Part shown: one piece after another, positions 1 to 10,612 of the stretch | How the letters are laid out: the number at the start of each line of letters is the position of its first letter | How positions within the stretch are numbered: the first letter of the stretch is position 1 | Assembly: GCA_015178975.1 (NCBI GenBank) | Contig: WHVD01000044.1 | Span: 434,001 to 498,000 of the forward strand | Direction: 5' to 3' | Length of the DNA stretch: 64,000 nucleotides | DNA from: Hysterangium stoloniferum | Taxonomy: Eukaryota; Basidiomycota; Agaricomycetes; Hysterangiales; Hysterangiaceae | The notes under the pieces: model-generated | What the model saw: the letters and a program-made list of their open reading frames with translations, nothing else | Databases searched by the model: none | Told to the model about the DNA's origin: nothing | Made by a program: the position numbers and the translations under genes

Positions 1-553
1 GGGGTTGGGTGCCACATCACGAAATTTGACATTCAAATTGGGGTCGAAGTTGATTGGCTAGCATTAAACGATATCAATATGCCTGCGGCAAACAAGCTAT
101 AAGTTCGCATTAAGCATAGTAGTTCGGCTGTGGCCTCCAGCGATGTGCAGATAAAATGTAAATGTATTTCCTGTCCTTGGCAAGAGAGCTAGCTGATAGT
201 CTCGAATCGCGGGTACGCCGTATTTTCCTGATTTACATTAAACGTTCCACACACAAAAAAAAAGAAAAGCCATCGAGGCCCATAGCAATGCGGTTGCCCG
301 ATTCCGCCAAATTTGCATAGCGTCACAATGCTGTGAGCCTGCAATTTCCGACTTGGCGGGGATTTTTGTAAATGGGGGTTTTTCCTTGCATTGGCGCTCC
401 AATTCCGGTGGGGTATGCCAGCACCGGTTTCCCTATGAAATATAGATGCTCCAAGCCCCACTGCCGGTCGTTCGAATCCCCCGCCTCAGCCCACCCTGGC
501 TAACTTAAACGTCGTGAGAGACGGTAGCACACGCTAGCTAGTTGGCTGCAGCG
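1..553. other. No gene recognised
   Basis: No family resemblance was seen on either strand. A 90-codon open frame on the minus strand (189-461) has a run of Phe from a poly-A/T tract and looks random. This stretch is upstream of the DUF6533 gene and probably contains its promoter. Confidence 0.5.
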
Positions 554-2462
554 ATGTCAATAAACACTACTAATCTCAGTCTTGAAGATTTACAAGCTCT
601 GCCCGGAGAACTTCATGAATTGTACGTTGGCTTTGTATATAGCATCGGTGATTATTGACCACAAATCCTAAGAATTTCTACCAACGTACGTTTCCAAAAC
701 AAAAGGACCATTTATAATCTTAATATGCTTGCAGTATCTTGGTTTTGCTAGCTTTGTCATTTTGGTATACGATCATATGGTGACGTTTGACGATGAAGTG
801 AGTACAGCGACACTGTTTGAAGGATGTTTCGTGATATTCCTCCTTGTGCAGGTCAAATACATCTGGCATACTAGCAAGACAAAACCCAGTGAGAGCTGTT
901 TGCATATCTTGCATTTGACTTGCGGCTGACTGCCAATATCCAGTAATCATATTATTCTTGCTTGTAAGTACTGTCATTTTGTCTATCGATTGGACCGTCC
1001 CCATCTGCCACAAGAATCGTTACATCACTCCCCTCGGATTCATTGTGAATCTCAACGGTGAGCCCTTTACTTCAGTCTTCTCATTTTCCAAGCCTAAAGA
1101 GCCCATACAGCATATCTATCGCCCAGTTGGTCATTTGAAGTATGGACCCTCCAATTGCGGCTGTAACTGTGTACTGACGCGTCTTGCCCCATACAGACGT
1201 CCGTAATCCCAGCGTATTGACTATTCGTCCACACTGAGATAGAATGAAATTTAGTTGCCGGCGGTTTGTCGTCTACGAAGGCATAATGGGCTTCGTGGGG
1301 GTTGCAATCGCATCCCTGATGATGCTAATTCGGTATGAGACTCTTTCTTCAGCGCTCCGTCGCGAGTTTGGGGCTAACCATCCTTTCTGATAGGGTACAT
1401 GCCATTTATCGCGGCGACCGCCTCGTACTGCCGTTCATGTGGACCCTTTTTTTCATCATGTTGGGTGTTAACGTTTGGCTTTTAACGACGACGGGCCGTG
1501 AGTTGTCCTGACGCTCCGTTCTGTTGTCTACTCTGCTCATGTTTCATTCGAAAAAAAAAGCCGTGCTCCATCCGGGCATCTACTGTGAGCGTACAGCCTC
1601 CCCAATGTAAAGGAACATAGGGCTCATGTAATTGTTGTCACTAGGGGGATGCAGCATGCTCTTTGGAAAAAAAGGCCACATGTACGTAGCCAACACTCAT
1701 CACGAGTGTCACTTGATTTTATACCGATCTTGATTATTCAGAGGAACATGGGTTTCTGCCACAGCGTGGAGTCCCTTGATATTTGATACGGCTGTCATCG
1801 TCCTCGTCATTTCACGCACATACTCAATTGTCCGCGGGAAAATCTCAGACCAGTCCAAGGTCGTAACTGTACTCATGCGAGACGGAATCTTGTATTTCGG
1901 GTGCGTCTTAGCGTGCATACAAGGGTGTCCATATCTCATATTTCACGCAGCGTGATCCTCACTATAAATCTTCTCCTAGCGGTCATGATTGTAAAAGCAC
2001 CAGTACGATATAAAGTTTCTCTACTCATTTTCAGCAAATCACTCACTGGCCAATTCAGGATGGTATAAAAAATATTTGTGCCCAGTAAGTCATTCGAGAT
2101 CGATCCCAGACTATGATGTTTACTTTTAGCCATAGATTCCAACTAATGTAAGTCGTTTCAATACTGTTCTCCGACAAACCTACGTCTCATATTTAAACCC
2201 CCCTCCTTTCCAGTCTAACTGTAAGATATCATGACATACCCTTATTCTCGCACAAATGCTCAGTTTCGAAATGCAGGTGACGATGATGAGTCGCATCACA
2301 CTCAATCTTCGTAAAAATATGGATAAAGGAGCAGACTTAACATCCCATGACCTACGAACTACATCCGTCAGTGATGCGCAGGTCCGAATACAACTCCGAG
2401 ATATTGGATCACCGTCTCGGGCTCTTCGCAAACAACAATACTCCATAAGCTCGACATTGTAA
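554..2462 (+). CDS. DUF6533-domain multipass membrane protein
   Basis: This is a member of the large basidiomycete DUF6533 family of predicted seven-helix membrane proteins. Their function is unknown. The ATG at 554 opens a short first exon (MSINTTNLSLEDLQ). The DUF6533 signature follows: YLGFASFVILVYDHMVTFDD near 735-796, an intron starting GTGAGT at 797, then VKYIWHTSKTK, and after another intron LLNRYITPLGFIVNL near 1010-1056. Later exons give hydrophobic stretches: VYEGIMGFVGVAIAS near 1270-1320, LPFMWTLFFIMLGVNVWLL near 1428-1495, AWSPLIFDTAVIVLVISRTY near 1768-1825, and a last helix near 1955-2005. The final exon (about 2256-2462) encodes a polar cytoplasmic tail that begins MMSRITLNLRKN, as in relatives, and ends at TAA. 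At least eight small introns are needed. The family assignment is firm, but individual junctions between 1080 and 1260 and between 1990 and 2250 are not. The gene converges with SOD2, leaving 175 bp between stop codons. Confidence 0.75.
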
Positions 2463-2637
2463 CCTTTACCAGTAACACCATCAGTAGAAATCTATTTAAC
2501 GTGATTATACCCATTTTTGTTGTACTATAATATCCCACGTATCGGGGAATAATAGAGTGAAAGTATTTTTATAAAATGTTTGCATTCATTGAAATACAAT
2601 GTTACTTCTGTAGACTAGTAGACTATGTCATTGGCCT

Positions 2638-3643
2638 CTATTTATCAATAGCTTGAAACCTCTTCTCCGCCTCTTCAAAGTTAATCACCTTCCATATCGC
2701 GTTAAGATACTGCAGGAAAATATGTGAAATGGAGTATGTAAGGGAAACAATTATTAATGATACTCACGTCTGGTTTGACATTTTTGTATTGGAGGTAAAA
2801 GGCCTGGGAAATAGTCCGTATCATGTCTATGAATTGATCACATCAATGCTAACTTACGTGTTCCCATATGTCAATGCCAATTATTGGGATATGAGCTGGG
2901 AATAAATGTCAAACTGTTTCGCCACCAGCTCGACTCGTTGAAAAACGTACAGATAAGTGGGTCTTGGTTGGGAGTTGTCACGATTTCAAGTTTTTTAAGA
3001 GCGGTATTATATCCCTAACAGGAAAGTTGGGTAAATCTGAATTGACCAAGGCAAATATTGACTTACCAACCAGCCCCAACCGCTCCCTTGAACAGCAGCA
3101 GTGATCCCATTCATCGTTTTTTTGAATGATTCGATGGATCCGAAATCCTTCTCAAGAGCCTCTTTCAAAGCCCCCTTCGGCTGGTTAGTGGGACCTTCTG
3201 GGGCAAGATTCTTCCAAAACAAGGAATGGTTAACGTGACCTTCATAAAAATATCGTAATGGTTTGAAATGGAAAAAAATTGTCACGAAGAAAAGGCTATT
3301 ATTCACCTCCTCCATTAAATTTCAGGGCCGATTGGAGAGCAATTCGCTCTCTGACGTCAGAGGTTTTGGCGTATTTCTCTTCAGCAGCATTGAGACCATT
3401 CACATAGGCCTGGTGGTGCTTTGTGTGATGAAGCGTCATAATTTCTTGCGAGATATAGGGCTCCAAAGCCTTTCAAGGAGTCAATACTTGCAAGCCAGAC
3501 TTAATAACAACATTTAGGCTCACGTCATAAGCATAAGGCAATGATGGAAGGGTGTGCACTGAGGCAGCCATAACAAGTGGTATTCTACGTTCAGCAATGC
3601 GTGAAAATCCCCTAGCAGCTATAGAACGCGTAACGGTGAACAT
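2638..3643 (-). CDS. SOD2: Mitochondrial Fe/Mn-type superoxide dismutase
   Basis: The enzyme converts superoxide to hydrogen peroxide and oxygen in the mitochondrial matrix. The start at 3643 gives [20 protein letters not shown], an Arg-rich presequence without acidic residues, followed by [11 protein letters not shown], the usual mature start. Both halves are complete. The N-terminal helical hairpin has [17 protein letters not shown]. The C-terminal domain has [20 protein letters not shown], and [19 protein letters not shown]. Predicted metal ligands are the first His of LHHTKHH, the His of GHVNHSLF, and the Asp and His of DIWEHAF. The protein ends [13 protein letters not shown] at a TAG codon. 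About four introns separate the exons; the first has donor GTGAGC directly after YAYD. Residues around the active site fit the tetrameric mitochondrial MnSOD rather than a bacterial FeSOD. The gene is divergent from the small conserved gene starting at 3833. Confidence 0.92.
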
Positions 3644-3832
3644 GATGGTCAAGTTGTGGATGCGATGGGATTCCCGCTCCTAAGCCAAATCCAAATACCC
3701 GACTAATGTAAGTCCTTAGGTAATCTGGCTGAGTCATGCTCCCGCGCTTAGTCGGGAGCTTTCCCGAGAGTTGTGGGGATTAATATAAATATTGTTCAGA
3801 TTGGGATCAGTATCTAGTTTCAGAACTTAGCA
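3644..3832. promoter_or_regulatory. Divergent spacer between SOD2 and small conserved gene
   Basis: The 189 bp between the two start codons must carry both promoters. A TATA-like stretch (taatataaatatt, about 3780-3793) lies about 50 bp before the rightward ATG. No known operator was recognised. The assignment rests only on gene orientation. Confidence 0.45.
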
Positions 3833-4252
3833 ATGTCATCCTCGTCGACACCACTCGCACTCCCTGCTCCTGATCCCTCAGATAGCACAAAAACGCTTAT
3901 GGTAGATCAAACGATTAGATTGGACGAGCTGGGTCCTATGATTGTCAATTCAGATGGGGTGTGTAGCTTGAATCTCCCTCTGAAATGATTTCTACAATCT
4001 ATATGCTATTAGACACTATCCAGGATTGCTAATTGGAAGAATTTAACTAGTCACGAGCAGGAACGCACGATGAGAGTACTTGGAGCCAGAAATAAGTAAG
4101 ATATTTATCTTGTATTGAAAACAAACGACATTACAAAGTTCAAACTGTGCATCTTCTACTTTAGGCTTCGTCTCGCAAATGAGGAGAAAAAACTGAAAGA
4201 ACAAGCTACTCCAAATGAATCAGATTGTCCCGACGATGATAAGGCGTCATGA
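3833..4252 (+). CDS. Small conserved fungal protein of unknown function
   Basis: The ATG at 3833 opens MSSSSTPLALPAPDPSDSTK, followed by MVDQTIRLDELGPMIVNSDG, an intron, LSRIANWKNLTSHEQERTMR, an intron, and LRLANEEKKLKEQ, with TGA at 4250-4252. The block PMIVNSDGTLSRIxNW, followed by an E-R-T-x-R-x-L-x-x-R-N pattern, is one I recognise from uncharacterised short proteins widespread in filamentous fungi. No function is known to me. The product is about 95-100 residues, has no signal peptide or membrane segment, and ends in an acidic tail. Donor GTGTGT follows the Gly of NSDG, and a second intron follows RNK. Confidence 0.7.
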
Positions 4253-4505
4253 GAGTCGGAGCGGATACGGTATCACTCAACGCATCTTCTACATTCCACA
4301 GGGCTTTTGGACATAGATCAGTACGCATGACACAATGAAATGGTCATTATAATCCATGCATTAGTAGAATACTGGACTGGCTTGTAATAAACTCGTTTGA
4401 TTGGAAAAGGGAATTCGATCGTCTTCTCTTTACCGTCTTTTCACAAACGAGCGAGATGCGTCCAACAAAACTAATCCCGCTTGAAATATTTCTATTAATA
4501 TATAT

Positions 4506-6221
4506 TTATTCTTTGTGCCGCACAAGAGTGACTGCAAAGTTCGGAACAATAGTTCCATCCTTCGTTTGCAAAGGCACCCATTCCCTCTTCAAAAAAGGAT
4601 TAACAAACAGTAAGTCTGAAGTTCACACAATAATACTTTGATACACTACACACCTTCCATTGTACATTGTTCACGCTGAAGCTTCTGAGCGAAGGAACAA
4701 GCTGTAACACTTTCTGTACATTCGCTTTATCAATAGTCAGTCCTTGATAGTCGCACACATCAAAAGAGACGGTGCGCAAATTATGACACTCGGTCGCCAT
4801 GGTGGGAAATGATTTCTTGAGATTGTTATCAACAACTGCGAATCATTGATATAATCCAAACATACCAACGCGCTGAATGCAACGTTTAAGGAAAGATCCG
4901 TAAGGCCGCCACAAATTTGGAGAAGTGTGTGGAGTGTCCTGGTCCTTACATGCGCTTTTGGCATTTGGATAGAACATAAACTTTGTCGATGCCTATGAGC
5001 GACATGTAAAAGGAGACCATCAAAGGATAATGTCCGTCCTCTTGAATCATAACAACGAACAATCAAATGCTCTAGTGGAGATGATGATGATATTCGACGT
5101 ATCCACGTTGAAAGTGCCACGGCCTCGTATTTCCCGATCAGTAAATCATAACACACGGTGAGGCTCTGCAATGACAATAGGGTAGGACCGGGAGGTAAGG
5201 ACCCTTGTTGCTGTCAGGAGATGTTAATAAAATAGTTGCAGTAAAAAGGACTAAACGCGGGCTAACATAATAGTACTGAAGCTGTAAACTTTTCAGCTTT
5301 GGCAATTCCGATAAACAAGAAAATATGTCTGCATCCGTAAGAGAGTAAGATATGCCAATAGATAGGCTTTCCAAAATGCACAAATGAGGAGTAAGCTTCC
5401 GCAGGATGCCAGGGGTTAAGGATCCGCAGTTATTCTGAGAGCAATTAGTGAGAACTTGAGCACAAGAAAAAGGAGGCATACTAAAAGATGCAACGCAGTA
5501 ATAGTACTGCGCATACGGCCAATCCAGTCGATCAAAGCCATAAGTATGTCCCTGGTCGGGTTCAGAAGAGTTATCTCTTCCAAATCACAAAGTTCCACAA
5601 GATCGGGCACTATATCTTCGCCCATGACGAGGTCGTTCACGGTGATAGATTTTAATGATGGGCAGGTTCGAAGCGCCTTGATAATATTCTGAAGTGCCGT
5701 TCCTGAGGCTTGGTGTGGCTTGAGGGTGACCTTTCGGAGGTTGCGCCACGCTTGGAGTGCACCAGGTATTTTATCAATTATAGAAATGGACATTTGCCTG
5801 AATGGGCGAATTTTTGTCAAATCGCCTTCGATCAATTCATAAGTAGCCTTTTCAACCCAATAAGAGTGGAATGTGTTGCCCACCGTCCAATGTGAATTCT
5901 TCAATGTATCCAGCATGGCTGGGAAGTCTGGAGGTAGCGAATGGTTTTCTCCCCAGCGTATCCTACAGATAAAATTTATTGTAATATTCCCCAATTTATT
6001 TATATAACGCTCACCTGCCATGCCACCTCTATGTTCGGTGGAGAGACATGAATCCGCTTGTAAAGTAACGGGGTGGAAATCTGATTGAAAACATGGCACA
6101 CAACTGCACAAACCGACAAAGTTTGAATATCGCCATCTAAAAAATAGATTATTTGTTCGATCAGTTCATTGGGTAGAATCATGTTGGATACACTGCAAGA
6201 GATGACCGTTGAGTCTTTCAA
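4506..6221 (-). CDS. F-box protein with leucine-rich-repeat-like region
   Basis: This is probably the substrate-recognition subunit of an SCF ubiquitin ligase. The N-terminus has an F-box: LPNELIEQIIYFLDGDIQTL then CAVVCHVFNQISTPLLYKRI (about 6075-6175). Leucine-rich segments with the spacing of irregular LRRs follow: LRKVTLKPH, CPSLKSITVNDL, CDLEEITLLNPT, LCILESLSIGI, LPKLKSLQLQYYY, MSLQSLTVCYDLL, CGGLTDLSLNVAF, CHNLRTVSFDVC, and VPSLRSFSVNNVQW. The last exon ends with LRR-like IVPNFAVTLVRHKE at TAA (4506-4508). Two starts are possible, 6221 and the internal ATG at 6182 (MILPNELIEQ). The latter places the F-box right at the N-terminus, as is usual. About five introns. Such F-box/LRR proteins are highly expanded in agaricomycetes, and the substrate cannot be inferred. 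Confidence 0.75.
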
Positions 6222-6597
6222 ATGTGACGCTTAGTAAGACGGTGGCCTTAATTAGCTTCGCTCCAAATAAGGCGATTCGACAGAACAGGAAGAGGTACTC
6301 CATAGCTCAAAATAGAATTGGGACAAGTCTCTGCAAGTTTTGTATCGATCAACGTACAGATGTGCGAGTAAAACCATGGAATAACTGGAACGTTGTCAAA
6401 AAAGTCATCCAATGATAAACTATATCGCCAGTCAAATATCCTTAGGTAAATATCAAGCTAAAAATGAGTCATTTCTTGTAGAATTTAAACGTTACGGTTA
6501 TTAAAAACTTTAACGAAACTTCTTCCACGGTCTTGTATATTCATTTCACATAAAAAACTTTCCTCTCTTGTGAAGAATAGGAACCCTGAACCCTCTT

Positions 6598-7919
6598 CTA
6601 GTGTGAATTAAACTCTTCCAGGGCTGTCTTCATCATCTGTTCCATGCGGACCTCAAACTCGAGAAAACATTCAACGGCTTCGTTGATCTTCCTTGTGGCT
6701 TCAGAATTCCGAGTAAGAGCATCCTTGAAGCTCTTTTCGTCGTGAATAAAAGTACGTTTGAGAGGAGTACTATTTCGAGCCTCCTCCGCGTTGTAGTTAG
6801 GACTTATGTCAGAAGATATTGTAGCCAGGGAAAGAGCCTTCAGTAAAGCCGGAGAAATGGTTATAGAATGGATGCCTGAGAGACGCATGACTTCTTCCGT
6901 AGAAATGAAACTACAAACAGAAAGGAAAAGTTAGGTTTCATAAAATATGTATATGTACGGATCTTGGGTACCTGGCTGCAAGCACTTTTGTCTGCATTCC
7001 ATAAGCCTCATAATATTGAAAAATTTCTTCCACAACAGGAAATCCTTTGTTTGCGTCAACTGCCCCCGGCCTAAAGTAGATCTATGAAGTGCAATCGTTA
7101 GTGTTCGTTATCTTCTTCATGTCAAACGTCTAACCCCCAGTTCATTGATGTACGGTGAAACATATTTACATCCAGATTCTTCAGCTAGTATAGCTTGCTC
7201 GACACTGAAGAGAGTCGTACCAAGTGTATTGATGCCCTGGCCCTTGAGGATTCTGCATGCTTGTAAACCTTCAAAGGTCGATGGTATTTTGATACAAATA
7301 CGATCCAGGGAGGTATCAGGGGACAGTTGCTTATATATGTCTATTGTCTCAAGGACGTCTTGGACTGTTCCACTCTCAGAATGTGCTGCGCGCATGGTGC
7401 TCTGGAGGAGGATGCTTTGAAGATTTTTGGTCAGCCTACAAAGCCGTCAGTAGGCAAGAACTCACCATCCAGAAAGATATGGTAGCATGCGTAGAGTCAA
7501 TGATACCATCTGAACGATGTCTGATTGGATATCCTTGAAGTGCATAAACTAATCACTACATACAAGGACTTTAGCGCCATATCTGGCGCAATTCACGTCG
7601 TCTTTAGGATACCTGTTGCGTGCGATGGCTACAGACTCGGTAACTAGTTGAGCACTACTTTCCTGTACGATGCAAATGTTAGTGTATACTGACAATGTCC
7701 TAACAGATGGCGCTGACTTTCACTGCTTCCGAATAGGCAATACCTTGATTCGAAGTACAATTCCGAAAAGGTCCTAATGCCTTTGCCACTGGACTCGACA
7801 GTCATTAGGAATACCTGTCGTTGCCGAGGGAATGCAGACTACCTACCTTCGACGTCTAGCGTGTCGCAATCTATTCCAGAGTACTTTCTGAGAAATTCTA
7901 ATTGAGATACTTCTGGCAT
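6598..7919 (-). CDS. Transaldolase-family protein
   Basis: Transaldolases transfer dihydroxyacetone units between sugar phosphates in the non-oxidative pentose phosphate pathway. The start at 7919 gives MPEVSQLEFLRKYSGIDCDT. Next comes LGPFRNCTSNQ, which occupies the place of the family's substrate-binding TTNP/TSNQ loop. The Schiff-base lysine lies in RICIKIPSTFEGLQACRI (near 7270-7300), followed by TLFSVEQAILAEESGCKYVS and an ISPALLKAL motif near 6830. The C-terminus ends EEFNSH at TAG (6598-6600). The N-terminal half differs from classical TAL1 (no LEQLK start, CTSNQ instead of TTNPS). It looks like the second fungal transaldolase lineage, so the physiological substrate is uncertain. At least five short introns are present, and the exon around 7440-7545 is the least certain. 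The protein is about 330 residues, normal for the family. Confidence 0.8.
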
Positions 7920-8728
7920 GATAGACTACCGAACGGTGAGAAGTGTCGGGGGAGAAAACGAGAAGTCTTACATGTACAAGCAGAAAATTGCCCTCGTTAA
8001 GTATGGAAAATTAATCACAACAAGTTGACCTCGTGGAGATAGAGGCTCAGCTTTCCGTGACAGCTATCCAGTCTACATCACGCTGTCAACGGGACTTTAG
8101 GACTCGTGTATGACTCGCCGCTTCCCTCGAACCTAGATCACAACGTACAACACTGCGAAATGAAGTCAGCAGACCACTAATAAACTCTTCGACAGCACGC
8201 ACTATATACCGCTTATAAGCCACTGAATTATATTGGAGAAGTGGTCCGTGAGAATACATATCAGCATATGGCCATTGCACTAGGATTCCAGGTTATAACT
8301 GATAGCGGCCATTGCACAACGGACAGCGTTCAACCAACTACACCTCACCACAGACAAATCTCAGCCTGATCAGGCTGCATTCAGTATTCCCATGTCACGC
8401 CATGGGCCTTCGCACACTCCAAACAAGCCAGTTATCTCAGTTATTTGGGGCACCAGCTATGTCTGCGATGAATAGATTCGGCCACGAGTACGAGTACGAA
8501 TCCTACGAGACGCGTTTCTCTCTTACTGCTATACTAAAAAGACAGATACTCCGAAGAGATTGGTTATTTAAGGGTGTCACACAAAACTGATTCAAACAGA
8601 CGTGCACGGGATCCGGATACAGTATGTTGCAAGGAAGTTCTGGATATTTCTGGGGCGTCTTGTGTAACACCCCAAAAGTGGCTCCTTTGCTCGTGAATTC
8701 GATTTTCATCAATCTCCAACTTGACCGC
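7920..8728. other. Intergenic region, no supported gene
   Basis: This region holds the transaldolase promoter and the 3' flank of the JmjC gene. Open frames of 64-94 codons occur on both strands (8086-8280, 8312-8590, 8503-8787) but none has a recognisable domain. A short run of gagtac/gagtacg repeats occurs near 8485-8505. Confidence 0.45.
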
Positions 8729-10363
8729 TCATTCAGGCATGTTAGAAATCGCTTCCAAGACAGTTGATAATTGGACGTTTTGAGCAATGTCAGAAGACCA
8801 TTCTGACTTGAAGTCCGATAAAAGATTATTAATAATCGCCCTCATTTGAGGAAGTGGAGGTCGAAATGACGGCGGTGTGAGGGGCCATGCCGGATTTACT
8901 ACCTTGAATAATTCAATTTCATTGGATAGTGTCGAAAACGTCGTAAAATAGAGAAATACCAATGGATTATCGTACGACTGTCCCATATTAAAATGCACCA
9001 TACGCCAAAATGTCACCCAGCTGGATATTAGGGAAAAAATTCTGTCAAAATATTTATCATTTAGAAAGAGAAATGACCACTCAACTCCCAACCCGAATCT
9101 TTTTTCAGTACGTCTTGAACGATATCTGACCATTCCCTTTCCCAATTCGGATTGTCAGAACGAGTGCGTAGGAGTTCGTGAACATCTGATAAGGCATATT
9201 TGACATCAGCGGTTGCGCTGAGTAGTGATTTGTATATCGAGGGAAGGTTATTGATGTTGCACCTTTCAAAGCTAACGTAAAGCTGTGTGTAATTTTTAAA
9301 GGGATAAAGACTCACCAATTGTGGTTGATACTAACTGTATCGGTCAAATTTTCGACTTCAAATGGGAAAAAGTGTTGTTGGCGTTTGTGTAGGGTGGGCA
9401 TGTACGTTCCAGTGACTCACCTTGGTGGTACCAACCGCTCGGGCTACGCTTAGTTGGGCATATTATTTAGTGTATAACCATTTACGAGACTCACACGAAT
9501 ATAGTCCATCCTGGGGGCTGCTCAACTACCAGGATTTCCTGTAGCGCCTTTTCAAAACCTTTAAACGTCCTCAGATCGACGTCCCTAACGTCATATACTA
9601 TTTCACTTGTTGTGCGATCGGGATAACGACGAAGATGATGAGATACTGTCGGGGGAAAGAGATGCCATAGTTTGACTCCTGTGACATTTGTTGACCAGGA
9701 ATATGATGTATCTTAGTAATAGCTCGTAAAGTAGAAAAAAAGTGGAAATGAAATAAATCGGGGCTTACAAACATCTCTGTGAAGGGGTGTGAATGTTCCT
9801 GCTGGACCCATATACTATAACAATAATGTAAGTCTTATCTAACGAGCCCTAGCAATAACAATAAAGTAAGCACACACTACAAAGCGGAAATCATCTTTCC
9901 CCTCCTGTTCCCAAAACGCGTTCATCCAATCGTCGCGAAATATATCAGGCGTCTCATAAAACGGAGGCTTTCCTTTCTGGTGTTCCGACTTGGCGAGGTG
10001 CCAATCTTTCACGTATAAATCCTTTCCAAGTCCGGATTTCCACAATCCGATGACCTCTCGCAAAGGATGTTCTGTACGTTCCTGATCGCTGAAGGAACGT
10101 GACCCACATTTGGCAACCGTAACAATTTCATCGCCATAGTGTTCAAGAAGGTAATCCCAGCGAAGAGAAACTTCTGAACCGGAAAATGACGCGTCTCGTG
10201 TTTCTGTCCAAAGGGATATAGCCGGCCATTCAGATATTAGATTTGGGCAGATCAGGCATGGCTTGTTGTCTTGAAGGTGATCCTGTAAAAATTGCGCATA
10301 GGAAGGAATCTCTTTCAAAATGGCAATTCTTGAAGCATCTCCTTGTATAATAGCAGGTTCCAT
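8729..10363 (-). CDS. JmjC-domain 2-oxoglutarate oxygenase, JMJD4-like
   Basis: This is an Fe(II)/2-oxoglutarate oxygenase of the JMJD4 group. Human JMJD4 hydroxylates a lysine of translation release factor eRF1, so a role in termination is plausible. The start at 10363 gives MEPAIIQGDASRIA, then PSYAQFLQDHLQDNKPCLI and a domain of hydroxylase type. The iron site is visible: YMGPAGTFTPLHRDVYASY (about 9770-9830) contains the HxD pair, followed by SWSTNVTGVKLWHLFPP. The distal His is in VSINHNW just before the intron at about 9315; tg|gtgagt spliced to ag|gtgc restores NHNWCNINNLPS. The C-terminal region (LLSATADVKYALSDVHELL, then WRMVHFNMG, NNLLSDFKSEW) is helical, and TGA ends it at 8729. 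An upstream in-frame ATG at 10477 exists but encodes unrelated residues. About seven introns. The JmjC core is certain. The JMJD4 assignment rests on resemblance of the YxGPAxxFxPxHxD and SWSxNVxGxKxWxLFPP blocks. Confidence 0.82.
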
Positions 10364-10612
10364 TCTCAATTGAACAAAAAAAAGGCACGTTCCATAAAAT
10401 GGAACCAAGTTGCCACTGCCACCCTGCTCGTCGACTTCGTTAAGTACAAATTGGTGGGAAGTCACAAAACACGGCAAGTCACGCTGTCACACCACACATC
10501 ATTAACACTTGCCCTTTATTTACAGATGCCTTACACACACGAATATGAGTATTAACACGCGTAAGTAAAACCAATAATAAAGACAGGGCGCTTTAACCGC
10601 TCTACGCAACTT

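Noticed and set aside
440..495. tRNA-like GTTCGAATCC motif near 470
   Set aside because: The T-arm does not pair (GGTCG against CCCCC), and no matching 5' acceptor or A-box lies upstream, so it is not a tRNA.
3263..3517. Plus-strand frame over SOD2
   Set aside because: Antisense shadow of the dismutase exon.
8312..8590. Plus-strand 92-codon frame upstream of the JmjC gene's 3' end
   Set aside because: No domain, no splice support, and overlap with other random frames.
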